A model generated the notes under the pieces. It was not told the origin of the DNA, did no database searches, and saw only the letters and a program-made list of their open reading frames with translations. Made by a program: the position numbers and the translations under genes. From Paenibacillus spongiae (GTDB taxonomy: Bacteria; Bacillota; Bacilli; Paenibacillales; Paenibacillaceae): a stretch of DNA of 64,000 nucleotides. Within the stretch, counting starts at the first letter, position 1. Every line of letters starts with the position of its first letter. The DNA is taken from positions 540,501-604,500 of the forward strand of contig NZ_CP091430.1 in assembly GCF_024734895.1 (NCBI RefSeq). Reading direction: 5' to 3'. Below, in pieces: positions 9,046 through 17,026 of the stretch.

Positions 9046-9957
9046 ATGGAGTTGAATGAACGATTGGGCTTCTCCCCGGAGGAGCGGCTCTTGATCGTCA
9101 ATGGCGACGATTTCGGGATGTGTCATGCCGCGAACGCGGGGATTGGACAGCTGCTGGCGGAAGGCGTTATTTCATCGGCGACGGTCATGATTCCGTGCGC
9201 ATGGTCGGCGGAAGCCGCGGCGATCGCATCGAGCAATCCGGCTTATGATATCGGCATTCACCTCACGCTGACCTGTGAGTGGGGGCCGTACAAATGGGGG
9301 CCTGTACGGCAGGATGGCCCCGTCGATACGCTCGTTACGAAGGAAGGCTGGTTCCCGCCCGATTGCAAGACCGTCGAGCAGCAATCGGATTCGGAGCAGG
9401 TGAAGCAGGAGCTGTTTGCCCAAGTGCGGCGGGGAATGGCGATGGGCATCGATCCGACTCATCTCGATAATCATATGGGCAGCGTGTACGGGATGGCGAC
9501 GGGAAGAGATTTTCTAGAGGAGACCCTTGAGGTATGCGAGCACTTTCAACTGCCCTTCCGCTTGCCGAAGTCGCCTGGGGATCGTGAGAAGCATATGCCG
9601 CCGGCACTGATGGAACGCTATCGGGAGCGCCTGAAATCGGCGGAGAAGAGAGGCGTTATGCTGATTGACCATCTCGAGGGGCTGTCATTCCATCTGGAGC
9701 CCGGCGAAGATTATGAACAGGCGAGGGAGACGATGGCCGAGAAGCTGCGTTCCATGAAGGCCGGCATTACGGAGATGATCATCCATCCGTTCCACGATAC
9801 CGACGAGCTGAAAGCGGTCATGCCGCATTGGGAGAAACGGAGGATGGAATTCGAGCTGTTCCGCGATCCGGTTATCCGGCAAGTATTGGAGGATGAAGGG
9901 ATTCGCGTGATCGGCTGGCGGGCCCTGCGGGATGCCCAGCGCAGCGGCGGACGCTGA
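9046..9957 (+). CDS. YdjC/ChbG-type carbohydrate deacetylase
   Basis: 303 aa, the usual family length. Ribosome site AAGGAGG. The N-terminal LLIVNGDDFGMCHAANAGI (about residues 15-33) is the family metal-binding motif, with Asp21/Asp22 and downstream His residues in DIGIHLTLTCEWG and THLDNHMG. ChbG-type members remove the N-acetyl group from chitooligosaccharides such as diacetylchitobiose. No chb transport genes are adjacent, so the substrate is not indicated by context. A terminator follows. Cytoplasmic. Confidence 0.88.
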   Translation: MELNERLGFSPEERLLIVNGDDFGMCHAANAGIGQLLAEGVISSATVMIPCAWSAEAAAIASSNPAYDIGIHLTLTCEWGPYKWGPVRQDGPVDTLVTKEGWFPPDCKTVEQQSDSEQVKQELFAQVRRGMAMGIDPTHLDNHMGSVYGMATGRDFLEETLEVCEHFQLPFRLPKSPGDREKHMPPALMERYRERLKSAEKRGVMLIDHLEGLSFHLEPGEDYEQARETMAEKLRSMKAGITEMIIHPFHDTDELKAVMPHWEKRRMEFELFRDPVIRQVLEDEGIRVIGWRALRDAQRSGGR

Positions 9958-9972
9958 TCGGTATTGATCAAG

Positions 9973-10044
9973 AAGCGAAGATACGGCTTGAAGCGGCGCT
10001 GTGTGACAGCGGGCGACCGCAAGGGCTGTATCTTCGCTTTTTTT
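9973..10044 (+). terminator. Long intrinsic terminator
   Basis: AAGCGAAGATAC paired with GTATCTTCGCTT, followed by T6; the loop is about 43 bases and holds further pairing. Serves the YdjC-like gene and, weakly, the convergent dioxygenase. Confidence 0.75.
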
Positions 10045-10056
10045 ACAATCTGCAAT

Positions 10057-10842
10057 CTATAATCCCATGCGTGTCAAGACGCCTTCGAACGAGAAATCGA
10101 CGCGGTCGTCCCCGCACAGGTAGCGATAAAATTTGGCTCCTGCGATCTGGGTCAATCGGCTGTCGTTACCTGCGAAGGCATGGTAATTTCTGAATTCGGA
10201 CGCGACTTCAGGACTTTTATAATCATCCATATTGAACAGACCGCGCTGCTCCTGGCCGGGACGCAGCCGCAGCTTGAACACATACCGCGTCTCGTCCGTG
10301 TAGTTCGGCTGAGCGCAGTGCCAGATATCATTATGCAGGAAGCCGATCGTTCCTGCTTTGGACACAAGCTTACGCTGTCCGATGATGTTCTTGTAGCGGG
10401 CAATACTGGCGGTATTGACTTTATTGTGCAGATGAGAGCCTGGCAGGATGAGCGTCGGTCCCATTATTTCGGGCGTATCGTGAGAGAAGTAGAAGGCCTG
10501 GATGTCGAAGGCGAACGGGCGCGTGTCGATAACGGAATCGGCATGATAGGCTTGCCCGACATGATATTGGGCGGGTACGACATGCAAGGCCGAATGGTCG
10601 TAGACGGGTTCTGAACCGACTAGGCTTTGCAGCACCCCTTTTACTTGGGGAAGCTCGAAGATCTCTTGAATTACCTTGGAATTGGACCAATAGCTGCCGG
10701 GTCCCTTCCAATTTTTCTGCTCGGCATGTGCGGCTTCATTCAGCTCTTGAGGGACGAGATTCTCGAGCTGAATATAGCCGTTCACGGCGAACTGCGCCAT
10801 CTGGCGGGCAGTTAACAAGTGATGCTTCTCAATCCTACTCAT
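10057..10842 (-). CDS. Phytanoyl-CoA dioxygenase (PhyH) family protein
   Basis: 261 aa. Fe(II)/2-oxoglutarate dioxygenase fold: the metal triad is visible as HAD in AYHADSV (about residue 118) and His in NDIWHCAQPN (about 195), with an Arg in the KLRLRPG strand that would bind 2-oxoglutarate. PhyH-family enzymes hydroxylate varied small molecules. The start of this gene overlaps the end of the upstream 96-aa gene by 8 bases, so they are coupled. The AraC-family regulator divergent from this pair is the obvious candidate controller. Substrate unknown; the nearby sulfatase hints at sugar or glycan degradation. Confidence 0.85.
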   Translation of the reverse strand: MSRIEKHHLLTARQMAQFAVNGYIQLENLVPQELNEAAHAEQKNWKGPGSYWSNSKVIQEIFELPQVKGVLQSLVGSEPVYDHSALHVVPAQYHVGQAYHADSVIDTRPFAFDIQAFYFSHDTPEIMGPTLILPGSHLHNKVNTASIARYKNIIGQRKLVSKAGTIGFLHNDIWHCAQPNYTDETRYVFKLRLRPGQEQRGLFNMDDYKSPEVASEFRNYHAFAGNDSRLTQIAGAKFYRYLCGDDRVDFSFEGVLTRMGL

Positions 10843-11125
10843 CGATCGTTACCTTCCTTTCGAGGACGTATTCATAAGGCAGTGCACCCAGTTCATGCTC
10901 ATAGCCGGAGCGGTACAGCGGCATCGTCGGCAGCTGGAGAACGTTCCAGCCGTCTCTCATGGCATCCAATACGGACCGGTACAGAGGCGTCTGCGAATCG
11001 CCCGTATTCATTTGAAGCTCATCCTTGGATTTCGCCCCATCGTATAGAGCCCAGGCGACGGTAGGCGATTCCAGACTGGAATCGGCCAAATGTAAGATTA
11101 AGATTTGCTGTCTTGTTTTGCTCAT
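10835..11125 (-). CDS. 96-aa protein of unknown function, coupled to PhyH gene
   Basis: Begins behind AGGGAGGGAAGAG. Not recognised. Small, soluble, with a hydrophobic strand at the start (QQILILHLADS), SPTVAWALYDGA, and a second half rich in Leu/Tyr (VLQLPTMPLYRSGYEHELGALPYEYVLER). Its 3' end overlaps the dioxygenase start by 8 bases, which implies coordinated synthesis. It could be an accessory or partner of the dioxygenase; this is inference from the gene order only. Confidence 0.6.
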   Translation of the reverse strand: MSKTRQQILILHLADSSLESPTVAWALYDGAKSKDELQMNTGDSQTPLYRSVLDAMRDGWNVLQLPTMPLYRSGYEHELGALPYEYVLERKVTIDE

Positions 11126-11251
11126 CGTGACTCTTCCCTCCCTAAGGCGCTATGAATTCATTACTATCGTAATATACGCCGCAGCAAGACGGGATATATA
11201 ATAGTAAGATAAAGTTGTGATATTCTACGGTGTTTGAGGCGGGGTGATCGC

Positions 11252-12097
11252 ATGGATCAGGACCAGTTGCATATGATGCGGAGCTATCTTGCGAATGCGC
11301 AGCTGCAGCTCTACGCTGTCCATCATGTCAAGCTTGGCCCGGATTGGGATTATCATCTGAAGGATCCGGAAGTCAACCGGTTGTATTACTTTATGGAGGG
11401 AGCGGGGAAGGTGCGGATCAGGAGCCGCGAGTATTCGCCGCGCCCCGGCCAATTGTTTCTGCTGCCCGCCCATGTGGAACAAGCCTTCTTCACCGATAAA
11501 GAAAACACGTTCCGCAAATATTTCTGCCATTTCACGCTGACCATCGGGGAGATCCACTTCTTTCAGCTGTTTCACATTCCGTGTTTCATCGAGGTTCCCG
11601 ACCGCGAGTGGCTGGAAGCGCGATTTCTTAAGCTGATCGAGCTATCCCAGAGCCAGTCGTTAACGTCCCCGCTGCAAATCAAATCGGTGCTCTACGAGAT
11701 TTTGACGCAATTTCTGGATCAGGCCTTGCTTCATGAGAACGAGGGCGATTGGGGAATCGAGGCCGTCACGCCGGCCATGACCAAAATCAATACGATCGTG
11801 AGCTATATCGAGGCGAATCTGGCGGAGAAAATGAACATCAACGAACTGGCCGGCCGGCTGCACTTTCACCCGAACTACTTCATCCAGCTGTTCAAATCGA
11901 CCATGGGCGTGTCGCCGATCGCCTACATTACGAGAAAACGGATGGAGAAAGCGCAGCTCTTGCTTGCGACGAGCGATCTGACCGTGACCGAAATTGCGGA
12001 TGCGGTGGGGATGGGCTTGTATCACTTCTCCAGCACCTTCCGCAAGCTGATGAGCCTGTCGCCCTCCGAATACCGGCGGTATCTGAAGTCGAAATAA
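11252..12097 (+). CDS. AraC-family transcriptional regulator with N-terminal cupin
   Basis: 281 aa. ATG 11252 is preferred because GGCGGGG lies 7 bases upstream. N-terminal half is a sugar-sensing cupin-like domain (YYFMEGAGKVRIRSREYSPR, then PGQLFLLPAHVEQAF). C-terminal half carries two helix-turn-helix motifs: NINELAGRLHFHPNYFIQLFK and TVTEIADAVGMGLYHFSSTF, ending in the signature LSPSEYRRY. Divergent from the PhyH pair and followed by the sulfatase, so it probably controls one or both. Confidence 0.88.
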   Translation: MDQDQLHMMRSYLANAQLQLYAVHHVKLGPDWDYHLKDPEVNRLYYFMEGAGKVRIRSREYSPRPGQLFLLPAHVEQAFFTDKENTFRKYFCHFTLTIGEIHFFQLFHIPCFIEVPDREWLEARFLKLIELSQSQSLTSPLQIKSVLYEILTQFLDQALLHENEGDWGIEAVTPAMTKINTIVSYIEANLAEKMNINELAGRLHFHPNYFIQLFKSTMGVSPIAYITRKRMEKAQLLLATSDLTVTEIADAVGMGLYHFSSTFRKLMSLSPSEYRRYLKSK

Positions 12098-12193
12098 AAA
12101 GGAATTCACCCGGTGTATAGGTTTTTATGTGCAAGGTATCGTAACTTCAGGCGTGAAAGGGTAACAGCATTTATGGAGGAGGCGATCACGACC

Positions 12194-13546
12194 ATGAGCC
12201 ATACGAATAAAACCGATCGACCCAATGTAATATGGGTATTCGGCGATCAGCATCGGGCGCAAGCGCTGGGCTGCAGCGGCGATCCGAACGTTCATACGCC
12301 GAATATCGACAATCTGGCCGCAAGCGGCGTGAATTTTAACCGTGCGTTATCGGGATTCCCGCTCTGCTGTCCGACCAGGGGTTCCTTGCTGACGGGACGT
12401 TATCCGCATCGCTGCGTCCCCGGACATGAGCATCGCCTTCCGGAGGGGCAGCCGACCATCGCCGATGTGTTTAACGAGGAGGGCTATTCGACCGCGTATT
12501 TCGGAAAGTGGCATCTCGACGGCTACCAGGAACGAAACGGCAGGGCCGCCTTTCATATCATCCCTCCGGAGCGCAGGGGCGGGTTCCGGCATTGGGTAGG
12601 TTATGAGAACAATAATAGCCCGTGGGATTGTTGGGTCCATGGCGGAGAAGGAGACGGGGCCTTCCAGTACAGGCTCCCCGGATTCGAAACCGATGAGCTG
12701 ACGAATCTGTTGATCGAGCATATCGAGGAGCGCGGCGCACAGCGAAAATCCGGCAGCGACCAGCCTTTCTTCGCGGTTCTGTCGGTGCAGCCGCCCCATA
12801 ATCCTTACATGGCTCCGGAGGCGTTTCGAAGCAAGCATACCCCGGGAAAAGTAGAGCTGCGTCCCAACGTACCGCCGATTGAAGGGGTTCGAAGCCAGGC
12901 GCGGAATGATCTTGCCGGATATTATGCGATGATCGAGAATCTGGACTGGAATCTGGGACGGATCCGGGATAGCTTGCGCGAAGCCGACCTTGATTTCAAC
13001 ACGCATATCGTATTCTTCAGCGATCATGGCGATCTGCACGGCAGCCATGGTCAATTCAACAAGACGAGCCCGTTGGAAGAGGCCATACGCGTACCCTTCA
13101 TTATTGGAGGAGAACGCCCATTCTACGGGAGAAAAACCGGGATATCGCCGGCGCTTCTCAATCATGTGGATGTGGCCCCGACAACGCTCGGACTATGCGG
13201 CATACAAGCACCAAGCTGGATGGATGGCACGGATTATTCGTCCCACCGGCTTCCGGAACAGGCGAGCGTGCGCCAACCGGATTCAGCCTATTTGCAGTCG
13301 GTCATTCCGACAGGACACGGACATAGCGTGGACAAGCCATGGAGAGGCATCGTCACGAACGACGGATGGAAGTATGTCTGCTTCGAAGGCATTTCCTGGC
13401 TCATGTTCAATCTGAATGAAGACCCGTACGAATTGGTAAACATGGCCCACAATAGTCTGTATGCGGGTAAACGAAAGGAACTGCTTGGCAAGCTCGGCGA
13501 TTGGATCGAACGTACAGGCGATTCGTTTCTTCTTCCCGCTGAATAA
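12194..13546 (+). CDS. Sulfatase (formylglycine type)
   Basis: 450 aa. ATG 12194 follows GGAGGAGGCG. Alkaline-phosphatase superfamily: N-terminal NVIWVFGDQHRAQALGC, then the sulfatase signature PLCCPTRGSLLTG in which Cys58 is the predicted residue converted to C-alpha-formylglycine; the maturase (FGE or anSME) is not in the window. Later metal/active-site motifs KWHLDGY and FFSDHGDLHGSHG are present. There is no signal peptide, so it acts in the cytoplasm, presumably on an imported sulfated sugar. Directly downstream of the AraC regulator on the same strand. Confidence 0.88.
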   Translation: MSHTNKTDRPNVIWVFGDQHRAQALGCSGDPNVHTPNIDNLAASGVNFNRALSGFPLCCPTRGSLLTGRYPHRCVPGHEHRLPEGQPTIADVFNEEGYSTAYFGKWHLDGYQERNGRAAFHIIPPERRGGFRHWVGYENNNSPWDCWVHGGEGDGAFQYRLPGFETDELTNLLIEHIEERGAQRKSGSDQPFFAVLSVQPPHNPYMAPEAFRSKHTPGKVELRPNVPPIEGVRSQARNDLAGYYAMIENLDWNLGRIRDSLREADLDFNTHIVFFSDHGDLHGSHGQFNKTSPLEEAIRVPFIIGGERPFYGRKTGISPALLNHVDVAPTTLGLCGIQAPSWMDGTDYSSHRLPEQASVRQPDSAYLQSVIPTGHGHSVDKPWRGIVTNDGWKYVCFEGISWLMFNLNEDPYELVNMAHNSLYAGKRKELLGKLGDWIERTGDSFLLPAE

Positions 13547-13567
13547 GAGGATGAAAAAAAAGAAGCT

Positions 13568-13620
13568 AAACAAGCGAAACCCATCGTTAGGTTCTCCCTA
13601 ACGGTGGGTTTCGCTTGTTT
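13568..13620. terminator. 24-bp-stem bidirectional terminator
   Basis: Arms at 13568-13591 and 13597-13620 pair over 24 bases with one G:T, loop TTCTC. A-rich before, TTTAATCTT after, between convergent genes. Unusually long for an intrinsic terminator. Confidence 0.85.
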
Positions 13621-13648
13621 AATCTTGGTTGCGCTGTGGAAAGAACGG

Positions 13649-14047
13649 CTAGCCATAGACGCTTCTAGTTATAATTTCCGTAAGCTCCGACTTATGCGAT
13701 TCATATTCGTGCAGGGCAAGACTTCCGCTGCTCAGCCGCTCGTCCAGCTGGCTGGTCAATTCTGCAACCTGCAGATCGATAATGCTCTGCACGTCGACTT
13801 CGTTATTTACGGCTATATCGGCAAGTGACTTTCCATTGTATAATGCTTCCTGAATGGCTTCGTCCGACGGCGCTCCAAGAGCTTGCAGGAATCGATCCTC
13901 TTGGGATGATGCATTCTTGGCTAGCGGGGGCCGTACATCGGGTTTCGGTGCTAAACCGGCCGCAGCGGCCGATTTCTCGTCGCTCCACATCCCGAAGGCA
14001 ATGGTGAATGCCAAGGTGCTCATAATGATAAGACGTTTTGGGTCCAT
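13649..14047 (-). CDS. Small exported helical protein
   Basis: 132 aa with a signal peptide (residues about 1-30; KRLIIMSTLAFTIAFGMW, processing near AAAA). The mature part holds GAPSDEAIQEALYNGKSLADIAVNNEVDVQ, resembling the short helical motif seen in many exported or lipoprotein-like proteins of Gram-positives ('x-G-K-S/T-L-A-E/D-I-A-x-x-x-x-V-D'), followed by an amphipathic helix pair. Ribosome site AGAGAGGAT. Function unknown. Terminated by the long hairpin at 13568. Confidence 0.65.
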   Translation of the reverse strand: MDPKRLIIMSTLAFTIAFGMWSDEKSAAAAGLAPKPDVRPPLAKNASSQEDRFLQALGAPSDEAIQEALYNGKSLADIAVNNEVDVQSIIDLQVAELTSQLDERLSSGSLALHEYESHKSELTEIITRSVYG

Positions 14048-14281
14048 AGGCTAATCCTCTCTTCACAGAGATTATAGTCATACTGTACATGATCGACGGG
14101 CTACTTAAGTAAGGGCAGCTTGTCTTCCAGACGACGGATGATTCCGGGTGTCGCTTTCGAAATGCATCTGCTTCTATTGTACAGGCTTCACCTTAAATAT
14201 AGCTTAATCTGAGATGACGATCAAATGACGGGAGCGGATTAGGCTTAAGATTACCAAAGCTTGCTCTGGCGGCAGTGGATC

Positions 14282-15103
14282 TTACGATGCGGGAAGCTGG
14301 GATTTGGCCTGCTGAATAACGGCTGCGATTTTCGTCTCCAGCGTATGGATTTTGCGCTTCTGCTCAATGATTTGGCGAGTGAGCGACACGGAGGTGGTGA
14401 GCGAGGCCAAGGTGGCGGCGGCGTCGCGCTTCTTCACCGCATTGCCGGCCTTCTTCCATTCTGCGGCCAAGCTCTTCTTCGGAATGTCGGTCGAGCTGCG
14501 CTCTGCCTTGATTCGAATGACGAGCGGATCGGTTTCGTCCAAAGCGGCGCGAATTTTCTTCATCATTCGCGCTGCATTGGCCTTGGCAGCCTTGAGAGCA
14601 TCTTCCTTATTCCGGATATCCTGGCGCGCCAGCTGAACGGCGGGCTTCAACGCTTCGGCTTGGGAGCGCAGCATGGATGTCATCTCCTTGGTCCCGATTG
14701 ACCGTGACGCGGCAATTTGCCGGTTCAACGATGCATAGAGATCAAGCAGCTTCTTGTTACGTTCGCGTGTTTGCTTCACTTGAAGCTCGAGCTTGTCGAT
14801 CTTGGCGGCGTCAATCAGCTTGATCTGCTTGCGCAGCAGCGATTCAGCTTCCTCATTCTGGTAGTGGATGGCCTTAATGCTCGCATCCCACCGGGCATCC
14901 TCCTGCTGGAGCGACGCGAAATCCTTGTACTGAGAGCTAATCTTGCTGCTCATCGTGCCGTCTGCGGCGGCAAGCGTCTTATCCAGCGACGATTGGAACG
15001 TGCTGGATATGCTGATTGCGGCGCTTGCAGGGCCTGCCGATACGGAAGCGGCAAGAAGAAGCGCCATGATCATGGCAATGGTGCAACGCGTCTTGTGTCT
15101 CAT
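14282..15103 (-). CDS. Exported coiled-coil protein of unknown function
   Basis: 273 aa from ATG 15103 (AGGAGG lies 13 bases upstream, a long spacing; no better in-frame start exists). Signal peptide at residues about 1-28 (TIAMIMALLLAASVSAGPASA). The rest is almost wholly helical with heptad-like Leu/Ile spacing: two long coiled coils (about 60-150 and 220-273) rich in Lys, Glu and Gln. No enzymatic motif. The leader between its promoter and start contains a terminator-like hairpin (15173-15223), so expression may be attenuated. Could be a wall-associated or spacer protein. Confidence 0.7.
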   Translation of the reverse strand: MRHKTRCTIAMIMALLLAASVSAGPASAAISISSTFQSSLDKTLAAADGTMSSKISSQYKDFASLQQEDARWDASIKAIHYQNEEAESLLRKQIKLIDAAKIDKLELQVKQTRERNKKLLDLYASLNRQIAASRSIGTKEMTSMLRSQAEALKPAVQLARQDIRNKEDALKAAKANAARMMKKIRAALDETDPLVIRIKAERSSTDIPKKSLAAEWKKAGNAVKKRDAAATLASLTTSVSLTRQIIEQKRKIHTLETKIAAVIQQAKSQLPAS

Positions 15104-15172
15104 GTTCCGTGTGATTCCTCCTGTAATGGTTGATCGATAACGATCTCCGGTCCCGTTATGCCGGCCGGACGC

Positions 15173-15223
15173 AAAAAAAGCACCGCAAGTACAGGCGCTC
15201 ATGACGCCTGATACTTACGGTGC
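15173..15223 (-). terminator. Terminator-like hairpin inside the leader of the coiled-coil gene
   Basis: On the minus strand AAGCACCG...CGGTGCTT with inner AGGCG/CGCCT arms, followed by T7. It lies between the promoter at 15262-15291 and the ATG at 15103. It could equally end the operon that stops at 15325, but the promoter between them makes an attenuator role plausible. Flanking octamers CGATAACG (15247-15254 on the minus strand) and CGTTATCG (15134-15141) can close a helix around it. Confidence 0.65.
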
Positions 15224-15261
15224 TTCCGTGTGAGAGACTAGAAACCGTTATCGTTTCGTTC

Positions 15262-15291
15262 ACTATACCTTACCTGTTCCCGAGGTGTCAA
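15262..15291 (-). promoter_or_regulatory. Sigma-A-type promoter
   Basis: Minus strand TTGACA (15291-15286), 18-base spacer, TATAGT (15267-15262). Would start transcription near 15255, giving a leader of about 150 bases for the gene at 15103. Confidence 0.65.
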
Positions 15292-15324
15292 CGACAGCTT
15301 CCGCGGGAGGGGTTGACGACGGGT

Positions 15325-17013
15325 CTACGAGGCGCCGGCAGCCTGGCGGGCATGTGCCGCAATAGCGGCATTGATCCGCTCTCGGCAGGCAAGCAGCCAA
15401 ATATCGTCTGTCGGATAATTGTCGAAGGTGAGCGGCTCAGCCAAGCCTTCCTCCATAATCGCGAGCGTCCGCTCTCTTCCGACCATGCCCTCGAGCAGCT
15501 CTAGCGCGCGCAAATCCTGCAGCGCTTCGGTGAATACCGCGAGCCGCAGCGATTCCACCGGGGTTCCGTCTTCGCCCGGATAGACGAAGAACGCGTCGCC
15601 GGAAGGGAATGCGCCGCCGGCATCGGTCACCCGGTATGGATCGATAGCCTTCACCGAATACTGCGAGTACCAGAAATTATATCCCCAATGGAGAAAGCCC
15701 TCGATTTCAAACTTGTACAGCTGCAGGCCGATCACGCGGTTGCGGGCCGATGGCATCGCGAAGAAGCGGTTGGATACTTTCTGATATTGCGCGCAGCAAT
15801 AATAAGTCCATAGACCGGGTACCCGGTTCTCCAGGAAAGGTCCGATGTGATCGGAGGACGGAATCGGCTTCTGCACGAGACCCTGCTCATACAGCGGGTA
15901 ATCGGTCAAGGCATCGAGCGTCGGCCACCCTTCGATGAGCGGGCGAACCCAGTCGCTTGCGCTCTTGTATGCTTCGAGCTGCGAGCTGTGCGGCTCGTCC
16001 GAGATGTGGAAGTAGCAGCGCCCCTTCAGCTGCCGGGCCTCCAGGAAAGCGGTCAGCTCGGGGAGCAGCGCGGCGAGGAAGCCCTTGTATGCTTCGCCTG
16101 TCGCATCGGTCTCCCAGCCGAAGAGCTTCTGCGCTTCGCCATTCACCATGCCGACGATCTTCGGCGCGTGCTTCGCGCCCCATTGCGTAAACAGGTGAGA
16201 TATCTCGAAGTAGCGGATACCCGCCCGGGTACAAAGATCGATCCACCGCGCAAGCCGTTCGAAACCGAATCGATAGCCCGATTCCGTTACTTCGACGTCG
16301 ACGAGCTGAACCGTCGGGCGCTCCCCGCCGACCAGCGTATCGAGCGGCGGCGTGAATATTGGCGTCAGAATCATGTTCATGCCATTGCGCACGGCCGTTT
16401 GTACATAGGAATCAATGATTTGCCAGTGGCGTTCGCTAAATACTTCTACACCGTAATAGGTGGCCAAGCAGTCGGTATGGAACCAATCCGTCAGGATGAG
16501 CCGCTGATCCGGCAGCGCGGCCGGCAGCACCTCCAGTTCGAAAGTTTCCTCGCCAATCCGATTATTCTCGGCATCGACAAAGCGGATATGAATCGGGTGA
16601 ATGCCCGCTGCCGCATTCTGATGAAGCCGGGCGGTCACCCATACCGCGCGCCACTGCTGTGGAGGAGCCACTAGCTCGCCAATCGCATCCAGCGGAAACA
16701 GCGGATCCGGATATAATCCGGGCGTGCTGCGCAGCAAGTTGCCGTCGTGATTGCCGTATATCGGAAACTCCGAAGGGGCCAGTCCGACCGAGCGGACCGA
16801 CAGATCGGCTGCTATGCCGCTTTCCGCTTCTGCGCGTATCACATATTTAGCCGTAAGCGAGGAGCGGAAAGCCACTTGGAACGAGAACGTCTCGCCGGCT
16901 AACGCGGAAGCGCGGGTGAATGGCGGCGCCTGCAGGTCCTCGTCTGCAAACACTTTAATAAGCGAGCTTATGCTGCGGGTTTCGAATTGTTTCTGGTCAT
17001 TGGATAATTGCAT
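15325..17013 (-). CDS. DUF4091-type glycoside-hydrolase-like protein
   Basis: 562 aa. N-terminal beta-rich region (about 1-170), then a TIM-barrel-like region with NGMNMILTPIFTPPLD, YFEISHLFTQWGAKHAPKI and FHISDEPH (Asp-Glu near residue 347, candidate acidic catalytic residues), and a C-terminal segment YNFWYSQYSVKAIDPYRVTD...FVYPG characteristic of DUF4091. No signal peptide. Coded 13 bases after the oxidoreductase gene, same operon. Probably acts on a sugar or oligosaccharide in the cytoplasm; exact reaction unknown. Confidence 0.82.
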   Translation of the reverse strand: MQLSNDQKQFETRSISSLIKVFADEDLQAPPFTRASALAGETFSFQVAFRSSLTAKYVIRAEAESGIAADLSVRSVGLAPSEFPIYGNHDGNLLRSTPGLYPDPLFPLDAIGELVAPPQQWRAVWVTARLHQNAAAGIHPIHIRFVDAENNRIGEETFELEVLPAALPDQRLILTDWFHTDCLATYYGVEVFSERHWQIIDSYVQTAVRNGMNMILTPIFTPPLDTLVGGERPTVQLVDVEVTESGYRFGFERLARWIDLCTRAGIRYFEISHLFTQWGAKHAPKIVGMVNGEAQKLFGWETDATGEAYKGFLAALLPELTAFLEARQLKGRCYFHISDEPHSSQLEAYKSASDWVRPLIEGWPTLDALTDYPLYEQGLVQKPIPSSDHIGPFLENRVPGLWTYYCCAQYQKVSNRFFAMPSARNRVIGLQLYKFEIEGFLHWGYNFWYSQYSVKAIDPYRVTDAGGAFPSGDAFFVYPGEDGTPVESLRLAVFTEALQDLRALELLEGMVGRERTLAIMEEGLAEPLTFDNYPTDDIWLLACRERINAAIAAHARQAAGAS

Positions 17014-17026
17014 ATTTACACACTCC

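Noticed and set aside
12347-13165. 272-aa minus-strand frame opposite the sulfatase
   Set aside because: Sulfatase motifs on the plus strand are decisive.
15100-15260. c-di-GMP or guanidine riboswitch before the coiled-coil gene
   Set aside because: The diagnostic conserved cores of those classes are absent.
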